Shown here piece after piece: positions 55,321 through 64,000 of a DNA stretch of 64,000 bases; within the stretch, counting starts at the first letter, position 1; each line of letters opens with the position of its first letter. Location of the stretch: contig JAHDVF020000734.1 in assembly GCA_022606425.2 (NCBI GenBank), positions 1,116,001 to 1,180,000 of the forward strand, read 5' to 3'. This DNA is from Lepidostoma basale. Taxonomy: Eukaryota; Arthropoda; Insecta; Trichoptera; Lepidostomatidae. Position numbers and translations under genes: made by a program. The notes beneath the pieces were generated by a model. It saw only the letters and a program-made list of their open reading frames with translations, searched no databases and was not told where the DNA came from.

Positions 55321-55847
55321 AGAGAAAATATTTAATAATATATGTATCCCTTTTATAGGTATAAGAATGCGGAAATATAACCGATATAACTTCTCATGAA
55401 AACTGCTTGGCTGTCAATTCACCGAAAAAGTATTATTTTTAAAGAGTACATTAATAATTTTGCAGAATTGCACCTCCCTCGTAAAGCGAGGGTAGTGAAT
55501 CGGGTGTGGGTATCGGGCTCATGGGGTCCAGGGAAGGTTGTTGGAAGGTCGCGGCAGGAATGGAGCCCAGACATAACCCCCCCCCCCACTAGCCCCCTGA
55601 CTGCCTGCAGAGGGATGCTCTCCCTTCCTGGCAGTGAGACAACCAACACAACTCAGAGGGTTAACGGTCATGAATTCTATACAACTGTTTACTATCTGTA
55701 CCTTGTGTAGCTATGGGTACCACATGTCGCTTATACGTGAGATAAATGAAATACCTATATATTCAGTTTACAGTTAGTTTTGAAAAATGTTAATGTGGTT
55801 AATTGAAATTTCTTATTAATTGTTTCTCGAAAAATGATGGAATTTTT
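55321..55847. other. Gene-free, GC-rich patch inside
   Basis: 55490-55640 is markedly GC-rich with a C10 run near 55580. No gene recognised. Confidence 0.45.
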
Positions 55848-56160
55848 ATTTTCTTTTCAATATTTACTGTGAACTTCTACCAAAAAATTTTCAAATGAGA
55901 ACATGAATTTTTGATGTAGAACTTCATATTAAATGAATAATACGAATGAAAATGTCCGTTTTCTAGATTTTATATTATAATTTATAAGAATGACATATTT
56001 CGCCTTTCTAAGGCATTATAAAAAGCATTTGATAATTCCTTGATAATAAAACTTCTAGAAAACAGACGAATACATTAGTATTAATTATGAAATTTCTCGG
56101 TTCTTTGTAAATAACGATTATGTGCTCGCTGAGAAGATGTAAGTTGCCGAAACATCTTAA
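55848..56160. repeat. Structured dispersed repeat, second copy
   Basis: In order: gtgaacttctacc, cgaatgaaaatgtccgtttt, gacatatttcgcc, and atttgataatt, as at 14610-14795. An inverted piece (ttctagaaaacagacgaat) follows at about 56050. Hairpin motif L (CTGAGAAGATG, then GTTGCCGAAACATC) follows at 56126-56156. Confidence 0.6.
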
Positions 56161-57437
56161 TACATAGGAGTATTATGCAATAATTTTATACGTATTTTTT
56201 TATTTTCATTATTCTTGACAAATGTAATTTATTTATTAAGGGTAGGTATTGATTGTAACATCTGGTGATGCCAACATCGGTTGGTGAAATAGCTGTCGCG
56301 ACAAATTTGAATTAAATTGTGATGTTACACCAAAAGCAGTGTTAAATATTCAACAGTTAAGGGATAAATCTCTTAAATGTTGCATATCAAAAGTGAAAAG
56401 TTGTGTAAAAAATGCGTTTATTCTTTAACATCTGTAAATAAATTAAACATAAAAAAACGGCTGAAAATAAAGAAAAAATATTACTATTTTATACCTTCTA
56501 TATTCACCCATCGAAGCTATTTTTTACAAATACCATTAGCGAAGCGTAAAATAACAACTTCTGCAAGTTGAATGCGCGTGTTTCAGGAAGGTTCGCAAGG
56601 AACAAATATTGCGGAATTGTAATGACTCGTATAGGTGTACTGAAACAAAGTATTTTTTTTGTTAAAAAAGCCTAGTTTCGACTATCCGTCAACAGATGGC
56701 TATTTGTATTTTTCGTTCAAGAGAACTTCGCAATGTATACATAGATGTCGTTAGAATTAAATAATGCTAGAATTTAGAAAAAAACGCAAAATCGTTGCAA
56801 GTTGCAATGAGAAATTTGATTTTATCTAAAATATTGAAAAAAAAGTCGCCTTCTTTCTTCTGTTGTGAATTATTTATTTCTTATTTCTTAAACAATTATG
56901 TAAAACTCTATACAAGCATGGCGAAACATGTCATTTCTAAAAATATAATAAAACTTCTATAAAACAGATGTTTTAATTATTGAAGCATTTATATTATAAA
57001 ACGAAATAACAATGAGAGAATTATATTTTCTTCATACTCACATTTTTGCGATTATTTTGTCAGCGTTTCTGACATCGACCGACTGGTATAAACACAATCT
57101 TATTTATCTATGTATATGAAGTAAGTATTCGGAGAAAACATATACGGTGAGTTAAGAGGTAGAGAAGACATTTTTGATTCTATAAAACAAACAAATAAAA
57201 ATATTCCAGTAATTTGGTATGGAAGCTGAGTATTTGATTTTATATTTAATTAAAAAAAACTAACACCACGAATTTAAATCAATCTTATAAGAATTTATGT
57301 TATTATCACCACACTAGATGATTCAATAACAAAACATGTATTTAAAAATGCATTTTAAGACATTTTTATAAGATTTTATTTCATTTCATATATTTATTTT
57401 AAATTAATTAAATTAATAAAATGAATATACCATACAA
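56161..57437. other. Gene-free AT-rich DNA
   Basis: No gene recognised. A partial hairpin motif (catggcgaaacatgtcattt) lies at about 56917. Confidence 0.5.
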
Positions 57438-57845
57438 TTATAATAAAGATAGTACTTCCCTCAGGTGAGCCAAACTATCATAAAATACGTCAAACTCCGA
57501 GGTGATACGATTAAGCAAAGATATTTCTCTACCTACGGGCATAACCATTGGCAGGTTGGTTCTGCATCGTGGGAGATAAAACAATCTATGTCCCCTTTGT
57601 CGAAGATAATTATCAGGGACGAACAGACTTACATCACTCAGGATTTCTGAGTTGTGTATACAACTGCCTATCAATCGAAAGAAATGAACACCCAAGTGAA
57701 TGTCTTGTCTCCTCTCGAGTGACTGGTAGCCTAGCATCCCTAGCACGAAATAAACGGGGAAAGATAAACGGGTTGTATTCAAGTTCGAACCCAATTCTTG
57801 GATTAGGAGCCAGTTTGTTTGTCCCCTAGACCACCATCCGGTAAA
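57438..57845 (-). mobile_element. tRNA-like head fused to a LINE C-terminal tail
   Basis: At the minus-strand start, 57843-57780, lie a Pol III-like A box (TGGTCTAGGGG) and B box (GGTTCGAAC) about 42 bases apart. From about 57750 the frame reads VYFVLGMLGYQSLERRQDI, HFFRLIGSCIHNSEILSDVS, LFVPDNYLRQRGHRLFYLPR, CRTNLPMV and then EFDVFYDSL. That follows the common LINE C-terminal pattern (LGxxSLExRR, FxVP, RTN, DVF). The frame is open for 138 codons. It could be a SINE with an unusually long LINE-derived tail, or a tRNA-like sequence beside a LINE end. Confidence 0.5.
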
Positions 57846-58380
57846 AAAATCCATAAATTAAGGAACTATCAGATTGTTCTATCTGACATGTGTAGTCAAT
57901 TTTCGGTTATAGCTTCCGCATTACCATCAGTATTATGTACCAACTACTCAATGGGCGAGAGGTTAGCCGAGTTCTAATTTAAAATTATCCACGATTTAAA
58001 ATCACGAATTTTTATTTTTAGCACACAACAGGTTTTTTTTCTAGAGCTGTAATAATTATACATTTTCATGTGTAAAGTGTTTGTAGTTACATTTACTTGT
58101 TATAATTTCTCATTTTAACTATCAACTCATTGTATCACCGTACTAGATGATTCAATATCAAAATATGTAAAATATTTCATATTCATTTGATCTATTTATT
58201 TGTTGTAAGTAATTACCCGAACCCCAATGAGAACTTTAAATTATTATTTAAAAATTTTAATTGAATCATAATATTTGTTATAACAAAAGCATAAACGTTC
58301 CAAAATAAATCTTTATAACATCTTTCAGATCATGTAAACAATTTTATAATATTTTAAATATGTTACTTTATAATATGTAT
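57846..58380. other. AT-rich spacer
   Basis: Nothing recognisable. Confidence 0.5.
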
Positions 58381-58381
58381 C

Positions 58382-58413
58382 ACTGAAGAAGGACTGGTTG
58401 TCTGAAACATGTC
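58382..58413 (+). repeat. Hairpin motif M
   Basis: ACTGAAGAAGGACTGGTTGT, then CTGAAACATGTC. CTGAAGA fits the hammerhead CTGANGA core, and GAAAC is present. The stem between them is short. Confidence 0.5.
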
Positions 58414-58609
58414 AATGTAATTAATTTTTTTTAAATGTAAGTGTTGTATATACAAAGTACTCGTATATAAAAAAGAAAAATATAAATAAAGCATCTACAA
58501 CACAAAATATGGCGAATATAGAAAAAAAGCATTTGTAGACATTTAATTATTAAATTCTTATAGGAACTTTTTTTTTTAGATAAACTAAAGGCGTTAACAC
58601 CGTGGAATT

Positions 58610-58740
58610 CCATAATGACGAATTTTTATGAATTAAAACACTGTTTTTTTCAACTTTTGAGTTTATTTTTTCTCGACATGTTTCGAAGGCTTCCCTTCGT
58701 CTTCTGACACCTTCATCATCGGGAGAACGATATACTTCGA
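58610..58740. repeat. Hairpin repeat, family A member (B)
   Basis: gaattaaaacactgtttttt, caacttttgagttta, ctcgacatgtttcgaaggct, then ccttcatcatcgggagaacg. It is closely similar to 63908-64000, and less so to 4639-4730. Confidence 0.65.
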
Positions 58741-59225
58741 ACTTTATTAGATAAATGAGAAATTAAATGATCGGAACTTGGACTTTTCAATGAACAAAGA
58801 CTTAGACAGAAACAACAGACCTGGAGAATGGAGAGGCATGGTCAGGGACAGGGGTCAGCGGAGGACTTTGGAGATGCCAAATTAATAAAATAATAAGAAG
58901 AGTAGTATTCATGCCATTGTTTCTTGCGTTAACCGACCAAAAAAACATGTAGAAATAAACAAACAAAATAATATTAAAATATTGAAATCTAATAGCTATT
59001 TGAGGAGATCTAAGTTTATACTAACCTAAATAATATCAGATATAAGATATCCAATTCGATATAAAGATATCCAAAAACACGAAGCATGAAATTTTACAAA
59101 TATCTCAATGAAATTAGTTTAGATTTAAGATGAATCTAGGAAGAAATTTGGCAGATGAGTTTAGGTATACAGTTTTGCGGAAAACTTATACAGATATCTG
59201 TGCATAAGGAACATAAATTCTTGTC
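58741..59225. other. Gene-free DNA
   Basis: No gene recognised. Confidence 0.5.
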
Positions 59226-59227
59226 CA

Positions 59228-59327
59228 GCAGACAGGGGTGCAGCGGTCGTCGATCTCAGGACATCGCCCCGCCGAGCAGACCCAACGACCCCTAAACCAA
59301 CTGCCGAGGCGGCTGCACCCCTTGAGC
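59228..59327 (-). repeat. GC-rich tRNA-like hairpin element
   Basis: Arms GGGGTGCAGC and GCTGCACCCC close a ~85-base GC-rich segment. On the minus strand, TGGTTTAGGGG is A-box-like, and GAGATCGACGACC is a poor B-box match about 44 bases on. It may be a SINE head. No working tRNA is proposed. Confidence 0.35.
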
Positions 59328-60190
59328 TGTGAGAGGAAAGGTCACGAGGCAGACTGTTCCATAGATATTTTTATCACAATGCCCGTTTCTATGCTTTATT
59401 AAATTATATGGTTAAAATAAAAATAAAATATTGTATTACAGAAAAAAAATATCATTGCTTATGTTGAAATAGATTCAAGAGGAATCTCCATTAATATGAA
59501 TTCTAACAAGGTATCAGTAAAATATTATTGAATGGTTCGGGGTAGAGTTCACTCGACCCAAAGCATGTGGACTCCTTCCTTGTAACTGTCTGGCTATTGA
59601 TAATAAGACAATCTTCTGTAATATGAGCAAAATTTTTAAACATATTAAATATATAATTCTTTGATAACACAAAGTAAAAAAAAAAGCATTTGACAATTTT
59701 CTAATTGTAAGTGAATAAACTTTATCACAGTAGCCGAAAACAAAAAGTATATTTTAAGCATTTAAAAGTACAAAGACTCGAAACTCCCTTCAATCCGCCT
59801 AAACTCCAGTTAGTCTACTCCCGCGGATTCTGCGCTCTTGGTGATTCGCTCCGGGTGAGTGAAAGTGCCTGACTGGGTGATTGTTTACTACCTTACCCTT
59901 GCGGAGAGGGAGTCTATGATATATTCTTCAAGCGCATATTCACCCTACTTGAACCTCTTACTGAAGAAATTCGTTGATGTAGGACAATAAAATGTACCAT
60001 CTCTTTCAAATCAACTTCTTTATTATCTGGTTCTGATATATAGAATAATTCCCATACTGCGCAATTTATTACAAAACTTGGAATAAAACATTTATAAAAT
60101 AATACATAATTAATACGAATGAAAACGTCAGTTTTCTAGAAATTTTATTGAATTGTGTCAGTGGGAGTCAATGGTAGTAAGAAGTGTTAT
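59328..60190. other. Gene-free DNA
   Basis: No gene recognised. The aaaacgtcagtttt hairpin (compare 2794-2827) is at about 60121. Confidence 0.5.
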
Positions 60191-60194
60191 ATAT

Positions 60195-60760
60195 CGTTGG
60201 CCCAGAAGTCCACCAGCCGGACCGCCCTTCTGTGTGATTGAATCAGGTCCTCTTCGGTGCAGGTGACTGGACAGTTCGGTCACTGCGTTGTATACAGCAT
60301 AGATTGCTCTGCGCAGTGTCCCTTGCTATGAATAATCCTCAATCTTCTCAAGTTGTCCCTGGATCTGCTAGTGCGTGTACCCAGTCGGGATCTTCTTAAG
60401 GATCTTCCAGGACCATGGCAGCTCTTGTCCGGCTAGTAAAGCCTCCTTGAGTTCCAACCAGTTGAGGCGCCAATAACTTCTCTTCCATTTGTGTAATCTT
60501 TCCACTTTGGGTGCAAGCTTCAGTGGTGCGGTGGAGTTCAGGAAACCGTTCCTTGATTTCAGTCTGGAGGCTGGACATTCACCGTTGAAAAGTGGGTGTC
60601 TGGTGTCATTTGATTGCTTTTTCCTTTCCACGCCGCTGGCAATGCTTCTCCTGACTTCTGCGGGAGCTATTCCCGCTAAAGTATATAGATTTTCCAGAGG
60701 GTGGGTTTGAAATAGCCCTGTAATAAGGCGGCACGTTGGGTTTAGTGCTTCACACATACA
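60195..60760 (-). mobile_element. LINE C-terminal fragment
   Basis: The frame 60757-60368 reads CEALNPTCRLITGLFQTHPL, ENLYTLAGIAPAEVRRSIA, then DTRHPLF, the post-RT C-terminus of a LINE family (pattern TGxLxxTPxxxLYxLAGIAPxxxRR). Further on, out of frame, CPVTCTEEDLIQSHRRAVRL and VDFW match the cysteine-containing end of the same proteins. Frameshifts inactivate it. No relative is seen elsewhere in the window. Confidence 0.75.
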
Positions 60761-60924
60761 ACAATGGTACGAGTAAGAGTCATAACATATATAAATATAT
60801 ACACCAGAGTGTCATATAGGTCGAAAATTATGTTTTTGAAGTTTGTGGTTTTGTTTGGTCAATGCTAAATATTCATAAACCAAGAAGCCGATAACGAATG
60901 TTGTTTTTTAATGTTGTATACTTA

Positions 60925-61110
60925 TTTATATTCTTCTTCTTCTTCTCCGGCGCTACAACCCTTGGTGGGTCTTGGCCTCCTCCAAGAAACATCTCCATCC
61001 CGTCCTGTGTCTGGCCGCCACCTCCCAGTCTTGCTGCTCCAGGACCCGACAATCTGCCACGGCACCATCCAGCCATCGCAGTCTCGGCCTACCGACGCTT
61101 CTTCGCCCTG
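60925..61110 (-). mobile_element. LINE 3' end with GAA tail
   Basis: The minus strand reads RPRLRWLDGAVADCRVLEQQ and DWEVAARHRTGWRCFLEEAK, then THQGL and a stop. It is followed by a GCGCCGGAGAAGAAGAAGAA tail. The RWLDGVxxDxxxLxxxxWxxxAxxRxxWRxxxEEAK pattern is a common insect LINE terminus. Confidence 0.8.
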
Positions 61111-62060
61111 CTAGATTGTTATACAACACTCTTGTACTATTTTATACTTATTTATATAAGTTGAATTTATTCTCAAAACCTTACACTGTAAAATATACAA
61201 TATAATATCTAATGAATTGTGTAATAAAGCAAGTAACTACTGGTTTACAGTTGTGCAGTATTTCCAAATAAATATACACACACAAATAGTTGGGAATTTA
61301 GAAGGGCTTCTGAGTTTATGAATAAGATTAAACAAAAAAATTATGTACCTAATTATAAACCAATATAATATATATTCCAAGAAATCAATTTACATACATC
61401 TACTAGTAGCAGAGTAAAATAATAGTTATTAATTACTATTTTATGTTCAACTGTTGTGTTAACACTCAAGGTTAAAATCTCATACAAAGAAACAAGAAAC
61501 ATGTTGAATGTACAGTAATAGTCCGGCGATACAAGTAGACATGACCTAATACAATTAAAAATGCAATACAACTCACTCCGTTGGCTCTTAGCGGCGTAAT
61601 TAACATAACTGTAATGTATATTAATAACCTTTGCAAAACGCTGAATAAAGTCGATAAAAAATCATTTGAATTAAATTCATTATGTAGAAAAAATATGCTT
61701 TTTCAACTTATAGGAGTTAAAAAATATCCTAATTAATGTTTCATAGGGTTGTAGGTCTTGTTTTCTCGTGAAATGGTTAAAAATATGGATGTACTATATA
61801 CTCGTAAAATAACCTTACAAGGTAGAAATAGGTACTGTATTTTATTCCTCATGATACCGATCTAATGATTCATATCCCTTTCTTTCACGTCGATTGTACA
61901 CTCATTATGACCAATTGGGAACCAAAATCTTTATTGTCTTGTACATATTGCCAAAAATAAAACAACGATTTAAATTCTTCAGAATATTTGGGAAAATTAG
62001 CCATTGAAGTTAATTGAGAAATGAATATATACACATTGTTTAAACATGAGTTTGTCTTTC
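61111..62060. other. Gene-free AT-rich DNA
   Basis: No gene recognised. One TACTCGTA octamer is at 61799. Confidence 0.5.
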
Positions 62061-62068
62061 ATCTAGAT

Positions 62069-62091
62069 CGACCGGTTTCACCATCTCGCTG
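62069..62091 (-). repeat. Hairpin motif F
   Basis: The minus strand reads CAGCGAGATGGTGAAACCGG, then TCG. It has the GAAACC(G)GTC half but little stem. Confidence 0.35.
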
Positions 62092-62104
62092 CTAAAATCT
62101 TTTG

Positions 62105-62445
62105 GAACTAAAACAGGAACACGTATTTTATTATACCAATAGAACTAAGAACCTTCTTAGAGTAGCAGAAATGCGAACCTTACGCTCCATCGCAGGCAAA
62201 ACTCACAGAGATCGGATCAGAAATGAAACGATTAGGTTTGTCTGTGGTGTTGAGAACACGGTGAGATGGGGAAGAGGCAGAAGGCGCTTCTGGAGAGACC
62301 ACGTGGACCGCATGGAGAATACAAGAATTGCAAAAATTTTTAAATATGAAAATCCAAGCAGCAAGAGACTACAAGGGAGGCGCCAAAAAGATGGAGAGAT
62401 GGCTGGACATCATCAACTAAACTAATAGGAACAATAAGAAGAAGT
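62105..62445 (+). mobile_element. LINE C-terminal fragment, GAA-tail family
   Basis: 107 open codons: TKNLLRVAEMRTLRSIAGKT, HRDRIRNETIRFVCGVENTV, FWRDHVDRMENTRIAKI, then RLQGRRQKDGEM for the usual RLxGRPxKRWxE. The tail is AATAAGAAGAAG. It is the most complete C-terminus of this family in the window. Confidence 0.75.
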
Positions 62446-62885
62446 ATTTTATTATGTTAAATGCTTAAGCAAGGCGAAATAAGTATCTAAATAATAAAAG
62501 ATGCATAAAACGATTATTTTCACGAATATTAAATATATGCGGTGCGAATGAAATTTAATACCTTATTGAGACGTTAACCTCCCAAGAGCAGTGTATGGTG
62601 TTATGACTCGGAGCGATGAATCTGTCTACACAGGGCAGAGAGTAAAGGTAAGGTGTTTATCTCGCGAGAGAGTGCAATGCCCTACAGTCTGGGTCTCTAG
62701 ACTCGGTCCTGGGGCCGGCCTCACCCCTTCACCCCTAGCTCGGTACACAGGGAGTCAAGCAACGGGTTAACCATGGCGACTAAACATTATTCCAATACTC
62801 GAAGGTGCCTCAAATTACGACCATTAATTTAAATGTTTGCGCACTTACACGAAAATGAACTTTGAATCCGTGCGGTTAATAACAA
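62446..62885. other. Gene-free DNA
   Basis: A GC-richer stretch (62590-62760) without a recognisable gene. Confidence 0.45.
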
Positions 62886-62889
62886 TTGC

Positions 62890-63400
62890 CAAGATGGCAG
62901 TATATAATGAATCTACTGCCAACTCTTATGTACGGAAGTAAGCTTGGAGCTGGCAAAAAAATGATGAAATTAGGATAAATGCCGTACAAAAGAAATCACT
63001 GAGAAGAATGTGCGGGAAAACGATATATGATAGAATACCGAACGACGAAATAAGGAAGAAATGTAAGGCAGATGATTGTATCGTAATTAAAATTAAAAAT
63101 GAATCCCTGAGATGGTTTGTACATTGGAACGGATGGATGAAAAAATAATGGTTACAAAATTGTACATAAGTGGTGTGAGTGGAAAGACAAGCCGTGGACG
63201 ACCAAGGAATGCATGGCATGACCCAATTTAATAATTTATTAAAAGACGGCTACATGTCGGTAAAATCGACGAGCGTACATGTTACGATGTATGAATATAA
63301 AGCTAGCTCGAGATGTATGTCAGGACAGAGCAGAATGGCAGTCCATTCTCTCTGCCTACATCTCAGGGGAAACGGCGTGAAGGTTAGTAAGTCAGTTAAT
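62890..63400 (+). mobile_element. RTE LINE 3' fragment, third subfamily
   Basis: With frameshifts it reads MAVYNESTANSYVRK, AVQKKSLRRMCGKTIYDRIP, NDEIRKKCKADDCI, LRWFVHWNGWM and GKTSRGRPRNAWHDP, then cagtccattctctctgccta, a decayed hairpin (catctcagggg) and a GTTAGTAAGTCAGTTA tail. It matches 38176-38655. Confidence 0.8.
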
Positions 63401-63905
63401 AAAAATTGTAGAACTATCCCCACATGTAGTCGCCAACTAATCGAAAGTGGCCAACCAAATTGTTTTAGTATCAATCATATCAAATATTTTTATGAAACGT
63501 TCCTGAAATCTGTACAAATGAATTACATGAATGTGTGCTCGATTTGGGAACTGCCACAAAGGACTAAGACAACTATAGAAACACTCTTACTCTTTCTCTC
63601 CATCAAGATGTTATACCCGCCTAAGTAAACGTGCTTAATCCTAAAAGTACCAACTGAATTCAGACGTCTTTATTGCGGAGAGGATTAACTTCAGGGATGT
63701 GCATGTTTATTAAATAAAAAGGTACGATTTTAGAGTAATCAAAAAATTATTAGGTTTTAATTTGTATTTCGCCGGTTCTATGATAATATAAAATCTACAA
63801 GGATAAGTATAAAAATACAATTATGAATTCCATTTTTTCATAGTTAATTAAGAACATTGATAGTAAATTTTGATTTAGGTGTTATTACCAACCCTTTGTG
63901 TTTTT
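63401..63905. other. Gene-free DNA
   Basis: No gene recognised. Confidence 0.5.
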
Positions 63906-63907
63906 TT

Positions 63908-64000
63908 TATGAATTAAAACACTGTTTTTTCACTTTTAAGTTTATTTTTCTCGGCATGTTTCGAAGGCTTACTACACCTTCATCATCGGGAGAACGATAT
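63908..64000. repeat. Hairpin repeat, family A member (C), cut by the window end
   Basis: atgaattaaaacactgtttt, cttttaagtttatttttctc, ggcatgtttcgaaggctt, then ccttcatcatcgggagaacg. It matches 58610-58740 almost base for base. Confidence 0.65.

Overview
The window reads as intergenic DNA from an insect nuclear genome. Support comes from an intact animal-type eIF1A gene, a eukaryotic tRNA-Asp with internal Pol III boxes, a TATA plus TCATTC insect-type core promoter, a short (CCTAA)n run of the insect telomere type, and a dense mix of RTE, CR1-like and other LINE remnants, Tc1/mariner-superfamily elements, a pogo/Tigger relic and a Helitron 3' end. The Helitron terminus and general style would suit Lepidoptera, but the order is a guess. 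Only three host genes can be defended: eIF1A (25081-25527, +), tRNA-Asp(GTC) (30724-30795, +) and a two-exon gene for a small secreted protein (34417-35765, -).

Layout. 1-11.1 kb is mostly unannotatable AT-rich DNA with decayed RTE pieces, a foldback repeat and a short RTE-derived element. 11.1-14.5 kb holds the best RTE copy, with endonuclease and reverse transcriptase split by a frameshift. 14.5-18.1 kb holds a structured hairpin repeat, then two adjoining defective Sailor-like DNA transposons. 18.1-25 kb is gene-free with several CpG-rich patches that could be regulatory. 25-37 kb carries the three genes, separated by nested LINEs. 37-64 kb is almost wholly mobile DNA: a tRNA-headed SINE, many RTE fragments, a deleted mariner, foldback MITEs, a Helitron end, a LINE split by a Tigger relic, a 3.7 kb structure bounded by ~620-bp inverted repeats, and LINE 3' ends.

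The dominant biology is one RTE lineage present as about 20 pieces. It has almost no 3' UTR: the last codons form a CCCC/GGGG hairpin with varying loops, the stop codon follows within a few bases, and a simple tail follows that. Tails appear subfamily-specific (GTT/GTTT in one, GTTA in others). Two short elements (6651-6812, 36966-37115) join the RTE 5' region to the terminal hairpin at the same junction and look like a non-autonomous derivative. A second theme is a dispersed hairpin with a hammerhead-ribozyme-like core, possibly tied to Penelope-like elements. No CRISPR, operon or bacterial feature is present. All calls come from reading the sequence by eye; no alignment, folding or database search was run.
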